In this document: positions 55,061 to 64,000 of the stretch, in pieces
How positions within the stretch are numbered: the stretch's first letter is position 1
Layout: every line of letters starts with the position of its first letter
NCBI GenBank assembly: GCA_037952775.1
Contig: JBANAY010000003.1
Location: forward strand, 35,340,001 to 35,404,000
Source of the DNA: Clonostachys chloroleuca
Lineage: Eukaryota > Ascomycota > Sordariomycetes > Hypocreales > Bionectriaceae
Length of the DNA: 64,000 nt
Direction of reading: 5' to 3'
The notes under the pieces: generated by a model
The model's input: the letters and a program-made list of their open reading frames with translations, nothing else
The model's database searches: none
Told to the model about the DNA's origin: nothing
Position numbers and translations under genes: made by a program

Positions 55061-55978
55061 TAGATCGCAGGAGTGGTGAAGGATGGATAGCCTCCTTGAA
55101 CAAGGGCCGATGTCGGCTCATGTTGGAACTAGCATTTGGCTTCGTCCCCACCACTGCGAAAGGCGTCCTGGAACGCTATGGGATGTTTTGGCTCGCTCTC
55201 AAATTTCCTGAAGGATAGTATTCAGGCCTTGGCCATTGTTTTTCAATCGTAATCAAGAAAACACGAAGACAGAAAAAAGCAGCAAGTCACTCCTACCTCG
55301 TTGATGCTACCATTGAAGCCTAGTGGATCGACTAGCTATCATAGGTGAACGTTGCCAACAGTCTAAAGTAAGGCCCTTTCTAGTATCACGATTGAATTTC
55401 AGGGCTAGAATAAAAGATAGAGCAAGTATGGCTATATATTTTCTGGGTCTGAAATTACCCCACCACATATTAGGTGCGTTCTAGTGTCATTGGAAAACGA
55501 CTAGAGTTATCGCGACTCAATTCAAAATGAAGCGTCGCACGAGTATTTCGAAACGCGATTTGTGCTCAATCTTGAATTTAGGACCGAGGATATTGCTGGA
55601 ACTAAGCCACAACTAAATTGTACGGTTAGAAGAGGGCGAGTGAAATTGGCAGGCGAGTGGACGTATCTTGCGAGATTGATGCTAATGCAGGTTTTACCTA
55701 TACCTTGGGTTTATCGTTAGATCAGTGCAATGATATCTGAGCCATGATAATAATCGCAGGACAATGCCGATCCCTGAGTGTGGCAGGTACTCAACCCGTA
55801 AACCAAGGTTGAGGAACCACTCGTTGAGAATTTCCAATGGATCCACCGTCTTGTTGGAGATCTGGAGACTCGTGGCCGGATCTAATTTCAATCCCTCATT
55901 CATTTCACCTCTCAACTCCCATCTCTCCATTCTCACAGAGAAGCCGTCACACAGACCCCGCACTCACCAGCATTCAAA
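55061..55978. other. Intergenic region, no supported gene
   Basis: The frames at 54997-55218 and 55694-55963 overlap or flank neighbouring genes and have no domain support. The last 100 bases before 55979 are C/T-rich and probably 5' leader. Confidence 0.4.
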
Positions 55979-56785
55979 ATGCTACTAGACATTGACGAGA
56001 AAGATAATGTCGCTCGCATGGAGCGTGGGGATCTCTACTACGCATTTACTCCGCAGCTCGTCTCAGCTCGGAGGCGATGTGGGCAAGCTGTTGGACGCCT
56101 CAATAGAGCAGGAGAATTGACTCGGCGACAAATAGCCGAGCATTGGAAGGAGTAAGCTCATTGTTCCGTAGATTGGTCAAGTACTTTGGCTGACCACGAT
56201 TGATTTCCTAGTATTACCAACAGCAATGAACCCCTCCCACCTCGAGCAGCAACTGAGGATGAGGAGGATGCTGTTCTGCACGAGTACCCCTGGATAGAGC
56301 GCCCGATAAATATTGACTACGGATACAATGTCAAAGTTGGAAGTGATGTCTTTATCAATTTCAACTGCACTATTCTTGACACCTGCCTCGTATCCATTGG
56401 CTCCCGGACTCTCATCGGGCCTAACGTGTCATTCTTCAGCGGCACTCATCCCCTCGACCCCGAGCTACGCAATGGAACGAATGGACCCGAGTATGGTCGC
56501 CCAATTACAGTCGGTGAAGACTGCTGGATAGGAGGTAATGTCACCATTCTTCCAGGAGTGACGATTGGAGACGGTTGCACTATTGGAGCCGCAAGTGTTG
56601 TTACCAAAGTAAGAGTTCTAGGCATGCTCATTTCTGTTGTTCTATTAACGTTTTGCTGATAATCGTCACTTTCTTAGGATGTTCCTCCATATCATGTTGT
56701 TGCAGGCAATCCTGCTCGGATTATTAGGAAACTGGAGCGAAAAGGCGAGCCAGCTTCGAATGAGGCTCAGTCAGTACAAATCTAG
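55979..56785 (+). CDS. Maltose/galactoside O-acetyltransferase-like hexapeptide protein
   Basis: Exons 55979-56151, 56212-56608 and 56678-56785 give 225 residues. The N-terminus (MERGDLYYAFTPQLVSAR) is the maltose-acetyltransferase (Mac) helix region. Left-handed beta-helix hexapeptide repeats follow (VKVGSDVFINFNCTILD, VSIGSRTLIGPNVSF, ITVGEDCWIGGNVTILPG, VTIGDGCTIGAASVV), with the catalytic His in SGTHPLD. The end DVPPYHVVAGNPARIIRK is diagnostic of the LacA/Maa group. These trimeric cytosolic enzymes acetylate sugars from acetyl-CoA. Size and motif order match the family, and all three introns' phases agree. Natural acceptor in this fungus unknown. Confidence 0.9.
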
Positions 56786-58192
56786 CCGGGTGCTCGTGGC
56801 TACGAATCACAGCAAGCCATCATCGTTTTACAAACACCCGCTATTGAGACTTATCATATCCCAGAAAAAGTTCATACTGGCCAATTCACCGATTCTCATG
56901 TATTCAAAGGGTGATAGCATTGAATTGCGTTAGATGTCGAATTAGCAAAATCAAGACTATAGATGACTACCTTTGTTAATCTTTATCCATTTGATACCTT
57001 ACGGTCCAACATAAACCAGTCCTGTGGAAGAGACCTCTAAGATATTCGGCCAATAACATTTATGGCTACAATTGGCTCTTGGTCCTGTTGTACTCGGGGA
57101 CATCTGCTCTGCGTTGGTAGTATAAAGTCACAACAACAGACCACCGTGGGGGGGGGTTTTCTGGTTATAGAGATGTCTCTGGCACAGTTTTACACCTTAT
57201 TGACTTAGTCCAGCTTGAAACTGCGGTATCATAAGCCTTAGAAGCTATGAGGAATGCCTGGTCAGTATGAATCTTAGTCCTTGATTCATGGGTGTAGCCA
57301 CTGACTATTTAGCTGCCCGATGAAGTGCTTAGAATGTCCTGTTGAGTTGCCAAAGCTTGCTTGCTGTACCACTTCCTAGAGTGTGAACAAGCTGAAATAT
57401 ACACAGTACGTGGTATCATACGGAGCTCCTTGAATAATTCTAATGCGTGGAAGCCAAGTTCCTGACCCTTTACAGTTTATGGGAGGGCGGTACTTCTCGC
57501 ACTGGAAGGATCTGCGAAGACTATGCATTCCATCATGATCATCACCTAGAATCTCGTTCATCTACGTGGCCAATATCTGGGAACCTTGTAGATTACACAA
57601 ATGGGTCAGGAGATGCACCTATTAGATACTTATATGAAAGGGTTTCGGATTTGAACCAGTAGCACTAACTCGTAGGGAACCCCATGCCATCAGCCCAGAT
57701 CAAGGGAACATGGATAAGCTCTTCCCCCATTACCCCGCAAAGACAGGGTGTATGCTTGCAAACTGCCATTATTGATGAGGATCTGAATTGGCCCATGCAA
57801 GTGGGGAGGGAGAGCAAAGGGACTCCGCGTGGTCCAACAAATGGCTTAAGCGAGATCCCCATTAAACTGTCTAGACCGAGGTCAATAATTCGCACGCGGG
57901 ATATAATTTTGGCGCATGATCAACCTTAGGATTGGTATGCCACTACTCTATTTGTCATACCCCAGCATCTTCTCTGCAGGACAGCGCCACGGCCAAGCCT
58001 GCAAGATATGCATCCGCTTGGCCGAAGACCCGCCATACCAGATCGTCGAATCGTATCTGCATGGTGCGGGGATGTATGTTGCGTGTGTGTGTCTGTTCGG
58101 ATTCATGAAGTATAAGAGGTTAGGCCGAGATGCAGCTTGCTCCTTAACTAGTTTTATGTCCTCATCAACTCTTCTCTATTCATTCATAGATC
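56786..58192. other. Intergenic region, no supported gene
   Basis: About 1.4 kb. A G-run lies near 57147-57156. Frames at 57447-57662, 57684-57929 and 57916-58245 lack domain or splice support. The last part is promoter of the alcohol dehydrogenase gene. Confidence 0.45.
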
Positions 58193-59399
58193 ATGGCTTC
58201 CACAGACCTTCCAAGTACCCACCGCGCAGCAGTTCGCCAGTCTAGCGGGGTTACTGCAACAACATCTGTTGTGAACGTCGACACTCCCAAGGTCGGCCCT
58301 GGCCAAATTCTGGTCAAGATCACTTGGACGGGAGTATGTGGCTCTGACAAGTCCCTCCTGCGGGATGAATGGTCTGTGTTTGGAGTTGGCATGAAACCAG
58401 AAACCAACGGCATTGCCGGACATGAAGGGGCTGGTGTAGTAGTAGCTGTCGGGGAGAGCGCCAGTGGCCGCTGGAGTGTTGGCGATCGAGCTGGTATCAA
58501 ATGGATTGCCAGCGTCTGTGGAGAGTGTGAATTCTGTCTCAACGGCGTGGATGAGGTTCATTGTGTAAAACAGCTCAACAGCGGCTTTTCTTCGCCGGGC
58601 ACGTTTCAGGAATACTGCCTGACAGATGCTCGATATGCAAGCAAACTCCCCGAAGGTGTGCTGGATGAAGAGGCCGGACCGATCATGTGTGGTGGCGTGA
58701 CAGCCTACGGTGCATGCAAAAGGTAATGAAAGCCCGCAATAATTTTCCAGAGCAGTTCATTTCTGATCCCGACAGATCGGATGTCAAAGCAGGCCAATGG
58801 CTCGTCATTCTTGGGGCTGGAGGAGGCATTGGTCACTTCGCGATCCAATATGCCAAAGCGATGGGTATCCGGGTTATCGCTGTCGACGGTGGTGATGACA
58901 AGCGAGATCTCTGTTTTAAACTAGGCGCAGAAAAGTTCATCGACTTCAAAACCTCGAGTAATATCAGTGCCGAGATCGCCAGCATCACCCAGTACGGTGC
59001 CCATGGTGTCATTGTTTGTGCTGCCACCAAGGCCGCTTATGAGACTGCCCCGACCTACCTGCGACCTGCAGGAACTCTTGTTACCATTGGTCTGCCAAAA
59101 GACGCTTCGACTCTTGCAGGAGCCCCTCCAATTATGGTAGCTCTCAAGCGATTGAAAATCGTGGGCAGTGTTGTTGGGAGCTTGAAAGAAGTGGAAGAGG
59201 CACTTGACTTTACCGCGAGAGGACTGGTTAAGGTAAGTTGATCAAGAAATCAACAATTGGCAGTTTGAGTTCCTAATAACCAACCTCTTTTTTTCAGCCA
59301 ATGCTCAGCAAAGGAAAGCTTGAGGACGTAGACGAGTGGATTGCTAAGTTGGACGCCGGTGGTGTTGTAGGCCGAGCAGTCTTGCGAGTTGGTAGCTGA
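58193..59399 (+). CDS. Zinc-dependent alcohol dehydrogenase (ADH1-like)
   Basis: Exons 58193-58722, 58776-59232 and 59298-59399 give 362 residues. Catalytic zinc ligands are visible (GVCGSDKS and GHEGAGVVVAVG), the four-Cys structural zinc site (CGECEFCLNGVDEVHC), the nucleotide fold with LGAGGGIGHFAIQYAKAMG and a C-terminal GRAVLRVGS. The order and size are those of fungal medium-chain alcohol dehydrogenases that interconvert alcohols and aldehydes with NAD(H) in the cytosol. The dinucleotide loop has an acidic residue at the end of strand 2 (VIAVDGGDDKR), favouring NAD. The downstream neighbour on the same strand is a PLP decarboxylase. Confidence 0.9.
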
Positions 59400-60371
59400 A
59401 TGTTCAATAGATAGCTTAGAAGTCATTGAACTAAATAGCGAGCGGCAGAGTTGACATCATATGGAAGTTATTATGAGAATTGAAATCATCACACAGTCAT
59501 TCCTCTCTTCATGATAGGCAAACCAAAGTTTCTCTCGTCAGCATAATTAGTTTTAACCGCCCAAGATACTATCCCCTTGCCCTACTCACATGTCTTTGAC
59601 TGTGAAAGCAAGGATTTCTTCTAAGTATAACATATATAGTGTATTAGCTCCCAATCAACTAACATCAAACATTGCAACCTCTAGCATTGAATTTTGATAT
59701 AATATTAGAATAATCAATCTAGTAATAAACATAATATTGTTTTCTTCTATTATAGTTAGTACTATTAATTAATAAGAAGACTACCTTGTATCTTTAATAC
59801 CTATCGCAACCTACAAGTAAGAACTTCATCTATGGCTTTTGGCCCCTGACCAGGTATCCACTGGCGCCTTCACCGTCAAAGAGTTGTATAGTGGCTTCTT
59901 CTTTCATACTCCACACCATTTCGCCTTAAGAACTACCTGGTTGACAGGAAAGGCGTGTTGTGGGTCCGTCTTACACAAGAATGAATTAACTCTCTGTTAT
60001 AGCGAATTCTAGTTCAAGCTCCGTTTCATTTGATTGCAATTCAAAAACCGAATCCCGAGTTAGAATAGAAGGAATTATGAACTGATAGCTTCATTACGCG
60101 CCAAAAATGAGAGCATCCCGCCTCATTTTTCAGAATCAACTCAAGAAAACTTGCCCGCATGGCAGAGATACACCACGGATCGGCTCATAAGGGCGTGATG
60201 ATGACATGAATTGGTGGGCCTAGCAGTTGACGTGGGTCCTCAACGCTGCGGAGGCTTGGAATAAGGGCATGAGACTCCAGTATTCGTAATATAAGTATCA
60301 AGAGCTCGTCGATAGAAATATAGTTAGTAGTAAGATACCAATGACTGCTTCAATCCATTTCTTAACTCATC
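59400..60371. other. Intergenic region, no supported gene
   Basis: The stretch 59640-59830 is strongly A/T-rich. Close to the decarboxylase start a TAATATAAG element (about 60287-60295) could serve as a TATA signal, 77 bases before the start codon. Confidence 0.4.
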
Positions 60372-61835
60372 ATGGCTTTCCAACCCGAGGGCGTCTGTTC
60401 CCTTCAAACAGAAATTGATGTTGTTCATTCAGCCTTGCAATCGGTTCTTCAACGGCTGTTAACAACAACACAAGATGTTTCCAAGGATCCAATTATTAAA
60501 GTCGCAGAGGCGAAAGATATCCCTACCCTCAAACGTATCGGTACTCCTGGTGATGCTCACTCTGTTGAGCAAGTCATTGATGAGGCCTTCATTGCGTTTG
60601 ACAACCGCATGAGAGTAAATCATCCTCGTTTCATGGGCCTCATACCATCGCCAACCTCTCCCATTGCCTGGCTGGGTGATTGCATTGCCAGCGCTTTTAA
60701 TGCTCTGGGCGCCTCAAAGCTCCAGGCATCCGGGCCTGTTGTGATTGAAAAGACTTTGATCGAGTGGCTCGCAGGTCGCGCCGGATTCCCGTCCACAGCA
60801 GGGGGCGTGTGCGTCTCCGGCGGCTCAATGGCAAATTTGATGGCAATTGTTCTGGCTCGCGACAGTATTGTTCCCCTTAGGGAGCACCAGGAACGGGCAG
60901 TGGCCTATCTATCAGATCAAACACATTATTCAATTGCCAAAGCGCTGCGGCTGCTTGGGTTTGCCAAATCCCAAGTAAGACAGCTCCCGGCAGACGACAG
61001 CTACCAGCTAAGCCCACGCCGTCTTGAGGCGGCAATGCGGGCCGACCGTGAGAACGGGCTGGTCCCATTTCTCGTCGTTGGAACATGCGGTACGACAAAC
61101 ACGGGAGCGGTTGACCCCCTGGCTGAAATTGCCCAAGTATGCAAGGGCCAAGGGGCATGGTTCCATGTTGATGGAGCATTTGGGGCGACGGCGACGTTAT
61201 CAGCCACCAGATCAAGCACCGTCCGCGAGATCAGACATGCGGACAGCATGTCCTGGGATGCGCATAAATGGCTTTTCCAGACATATAGCTGCGGCCTGCT
61301 CCTTGTGAAAAATAGGAGCCACCTGGTGTCAAGTTTCGCAAACGAAGGCGACTACCTCCGTGATGGCGTTGCCCTGGAAGACGAAGAGATACCCAACTTT
61401 TGGAACTACACTATGGAGCTCACACGGCCGTCCTCCCGTGCAATGAAGCTGTGGTTTACATTACGGGTAATGGGTGTGGATAGAATTGGAAAGATGATTG
61501 ACCATGGGTTTGCTCTCGCGGAGAGAGCTGAGGAGGAATTGCGCAAGCTTCCAGACTGGGAAATTACAAGTCGTGCAAGCGTGGGCGTTATCACATTTCG
61601 ATATGCGCCCAAGGATGCCTCAGAGGACAGGCTTGACGAGATCAATACGGCTGTGTCTCGGAGCCTGGTGTCCAATAACACAGCTGGCATTCTGACCACA
61701 AAGGTCCGTGGCAAAGTTGCGTTGAGAATATGTGCTCTAAGCCCTCATCTGGACCTTGAGGAAATGTCCAAAATAGTGAAAGCGGCGGATCAGCTAGCGA
61801 GAGATTCACAAAAGGGGAATTCTAGGGAGGCATGA
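60372..61835 (+). CDS. PLP-dependent group II amino-acid decarboxylase, intronless
   Basis: A single frame of 487 residues. Family motifs: NHPRFMGLIPSPTSPIAWLG near the N-terminus, GGVCVSGGSMANLMAI (phosphate-binding), QTHYSIAKALRLLG with the ring-stacking His, TCGTTNTGAVDPL, the Asp pairing with the cofactor in FHVDGAFGA, and the PLP lysine in SWDAHKWLFQTYSCG. The family includes aromatic-amino-acid, glutamate and diaminobutyrate decarboxylases; the sequence does not fix the substrate. The protein lacks the introns usual in neighbouring genes, which would fit bacterial origin or an old intronless gene. The adjacent alcohol dehydrogenase could act on an aldehyde derived from the amine (inference). 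Confidence 0.9.
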   Translation: MAFQPEGVCSLQTEIDVVHSALQSVLQRLLTTTQDVSKDPIIKVAEAKDIPTLKRIGTPGDAHSVEQVIDEAFIAFDNRMRVNHPRFMGLIPSPTSPIAWLGDCIASAFNALGASKLQASGPVVIEKTLIEWLAGRAGFPSTAGGVCVSGGSMANLMAIVLARDSIVPLREHQERAVAYLSDQTHYSIAKALRLLGFAKSQVRQLPADDSYQLSPRRLEAAMRADRENGLVPFLVVGTCGTTNTGAVDPLAEIAQVCKGQGAWFHVDGAFGATATLSATRSSTVREIRHADSMSWDAHKWLFQTYSCGLLLVKNRSHLVSSFANEGDYLRDGVALEDEEIPNFWNYTMELTRPSSRAMKLWFTLRVMGVDRIGKMIDHGFALAERAEEELRKLPDWEITSRASVGVITFRYAPKDASEDRLDEINTAVSRSLVSNNTAGILTTKVRGKVALRICALSPHLDLEEMSKIVKAADQLARDSQKGNSREA

Positions 61836-62529
61836 TGCATCCGAGGCGTCAAACTCCCCTGTTTTCTTAGGCCTCTCATTGGATCTCATTCTTCATTTCA
61901 CAAACACCATCTCCGATAACTTACATTCCGGGCCCCCCGATTTTTATTGTTTACCTAGGCTCTACCTTGCAGGGAGGTCTGAACGGGGGTCATGGCGGAT
62001 GCCTTCCTTTTTGCAATATTATGTGATATATCACATCCCACGCAACCTAGGCATTGGACATTGCCGGCCTTCAGGCATCAATCAATCATGCTAGGCCTGC
62101 CTGACGGAAGTTCGCGGACCATTTCGGTGAAAGAATCAAGGCGCCGAGTTGAAGCTGCCTGCAGAGAGGAGGGGGAGGGTTGTCTGAGCTGAGCGACTAA
62201 AACAAAAGGATCACGACTTACATATGCTGCCATTAAAAAATAGAACAAATAGAATCATGTGTGTAAATCACGAAATTAGATTGAATTTCTAAATGCATAG
62301 AATAGTACATTATGCTGATCGTCATTGCGGCTACCAGAGCCTCCCTATATCCGTCGTGTATCGTCCCTTTTGCCTTTGAAAATGAAGAAGTGAAGCAGTG
62401 TAATGAAAAAACCACATGGTCAAAAAATAATAATAGTAAAAAGTGGCCACTTGCTCGTTGAATGAACAGAAGTAGAAGGTGGTAGGAGCTCATCAAGCCT
62501 CAAGGATTGATGAGGTGAGAGATGCCACG
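61836..62529. other. Intergenic region, convergent 3' flanks
   Basis: The decarboxylase and the small unknown gene end toward each other. No gene is supported; the frames at 61879-62094, 61992-62192 and 62233-62496 have no domain. The 62230-62460 stretch is A/T-rich. Confidence 0.45.
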
Positions 62530-63111
62530 TCATGGACCATTCGCGACACCAATGTGAAGGTGCTTCCGTACAATTGTATCAATCTCTTCAATAACCGCCG
62601 AGGCGACTTGACTGTCGCTTTGGGCCAGATCTCTAGGAGACTGAACTCCCCAGACATCTTGCACAGCAAGGGAATGCTTCTTAGTCAAATCTCGAATGGC
62701 ACTGGAGGCAAGTCAGTCAGCATTGGTGGTGATGAAGCAAGAAAATGCGCAGCGCATCACATACCTAAGCTTCATGATCTCCAGGTCCATATTGACCACG
62801 CTCGACAAGTCTGTGAGGTGTGATCTGCGCCTCGACTCCTCATGCACATCTACGGCTGCCTGATGGATGGCCGGGCTCTCCAAGATGCTCTTGGTGAGGT
62901 CGGCCCAGAACTGCGACACCAGCAGAAGGTACTCCCCCAGGCCTGTGGTGAGAGGATTGGGGTCCATCAACGAGGGCCCCGTTGCCATGTTGTTCAGGGC
63001 GGTCCTCGAAATGAGTTCAATGTGGCTCTGCACAAGGCGGTGTAATTCTGGCATGGTGACTTCTGCGGCATCCGTGGGCCTGTTTCCGATCACGTTGGAT
63101 TGCTGGGACAT
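62530..63111 (-). CDS. Small helical protein, unknown function (2 exons)
   Basis: Exons 63111-62765 and 62701-62530 on the minus strand give 172 residues. The intron uses GTATGT and a TGCCTCCAG acceptor and restores the frame exactly (MKL-SAIRDLTKKHSL). Start MSQQSNVIGNRP is chosen over a Trp-rich upstream Met at 63213, which reads through leader-like sequence. The product is predicted mostly helical, with heptad-like blocks (LGEYLLLVSQFWADLTKSIL, AAVDVHEESRRRSHLTDLSS, QVASAVIEEIDTIVRKHLH). It recalls C-terminal dimerisation regions of fungal regulators, but I cannot name the family. No zinc cluster is present. Confidence 0.7.
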
Positions 63112-64000
63112 GGCGTGCAGCAAGTAAACCGGAAGGACGATTCTTGTTGAGGGCCTGCGACCGTGTATTGAGACCAGAACGACGGGAAAACAAACACACC
63201 ACCACCACCACAAAAGACCACTAGGGAGGATTGGAGGGGGAAAGAAGCAATGTCAAGTTCGGCTGGGGAGAATTGATTGATTTCTCAACCTGGCGGCCAG
63301 TGCGATCGAAAATCAGACGCAGCTAGCAACGGATGTGAACAGGGGGAGGGGGGGGGGGGGCAAGAGAGTGAATTGCTGATCCCAGACTCAGATGGCTGTC
63401 ACTGGCTTACGCGGGCAACTCCGCAAGTGAATGACAGGTGCAGAGGGGGAGCATGTATATACCAAGAGTAGAGCAAGGAATTGCGTATCATGCTGTACCT
63501 GATCTGTCGAGGTGGTCAGCCAACTCTAACCGGCAGCCGGCTGATGCTAGCTGAAGTAGCCACGGACTAGTAATTAGGGTCTTGGGTAACGTTTGTTGGT
63601 TAGGATCAGACCCAGCTAGTCTGTGGAGGAAAGGGGAAACAAAACCAGTGCCGGGAAAAAGCCTTCTGTGTGTCTGAGTGTCCGGCTGAGAAGACCCAAT
63701 TAGGCGAGCGCGGATCACCCGACATCTCAATTTGTCTTATCTTTGGGGAATGGCCATTGGCTCCAAGCTGGAACCAGTGGCTCTAGTGCTGGGCTCCTCT
63801 GACACCAGTGAGATGCCGTGTCTCTAGTCGAAGAGACAACGACCCTACTTGTTCTCTCACTCGGAAGAGGACGAGACGACAAGGAGGAATCATCGGGATG
63901 GAACATTTCCTTGCCTGCCGCCACCAGCAGGTAGCCAAAATCAAGGCAAGCCCATGGATGACTCCACCTGCAATGCTCCCTACTTGCTTGATTGATCCGA
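63112..64000. other. Upstream region of the small helical protein gene, to window end
   Basis: No gene is supported. A G13 run lies at 63348-63360, and a CCACCACCACC tract near 63199-63211. The last 500 bases show short frames on both strands without domains. Confidence 0.45.

Noticed and set aside
54997..55218. Open frame MERVRGTAQQGEAYG
   Set aside because: It overlaps exon 2 of the two-exon gene in another frame and continues without features.
1..64000. tRNA, rRNA, CRISPR or riboswitch signals
   Set aside because: I looked by eye for tRNA B-box motifs (GGTTCGANTCC) on both strands and for regular spaced repeats; none stood out. A tRNAscan or Rfam search would be decisive.

Overview
The window is nuclear DNA of a filamentous ascomycete (Pezizomycotina). 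The evidence is the short spliceosomal introns (mostly 47-100 nt, GT-AG, with CTRAY-type branch sites), fungus-specific families (Tri12-type efflux pump, C2H2 plus Zn2Cys6 regulator, 7TM-RGS receptor, Fig1, ankyrin-CorA protein) and repeat divergence made mostly of C/T and G/A transitions, as repeat-induced point mutation (RIP) produces. I cannot fix the genus. No tRNA, rRNA or CRISPR was seen. All exon joins were worked out by hand from splice signals, reading frame and recalled family patterns; none was tested by transcript data or a database search.

Layout. 1-3.4 kb: the 3' part of a ferric reductase (cut by the window edge) and a small multi-pass membrane protein. 3.7-13.9 kb: a compact group that looks like a detoxification or catabolic cluster: an ABM-fold protein, a Tri12-like MFS pump divergent from a short-chain dehydrogenase, a dienelactone hydrolase and a C2H2/Zn2Cys6 regulator. 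14.3 kb: a relic of a DUF6536-type membrane protein. 16-18 kb: a seven-helix receptor with an RGS domain. 18-30 kb: mostly non-coding, with one low-complexity basic protein gene (23.1-24.1 kb) that carries an apparent frameshift in a C-run. 30-35 kb: a protein with two F-box-like motifs and an RG-rich tail, then an F-box/ankyrin protein. 36-41.3 kb: a Fig1-like protein convergent with a 10-exon ankyrin-CorA membrane protein. 42.4-43.3 kb: a GH16 glucanase without signal peptide. 44.4-47.3 kb: a homocitrate synthase split into 19 exons. 47.7-55 kb: a SAM methyltransferase, a proline-rich unknown protein, a P450 pseudogene and an unknown two-exon gene. 56-63 kb: a hexapeptide acetyltransferase, a zinc alcohol dehydrogenase, an intronless PLP decarboxylase and a small unknown protein.

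How genes may work together. The 3.7-13.9 kb group has the parts expected of an inducible unit: regulator, efflux pump and three small catabolic-type enzymes, with an everted CCG-N6-CGG element in the shared pump/dehydrogenase promoter. The homocitrate synthase looks like an extra copy rather than the normal lysine gene, because of its intron load and a substitution next to the metal-binding HxH motif. A dispersed repeat of about 210 bp occurs near 28.3 and 41.7 kb; the P450 nonsense codons fit CpA-to-TpA change.
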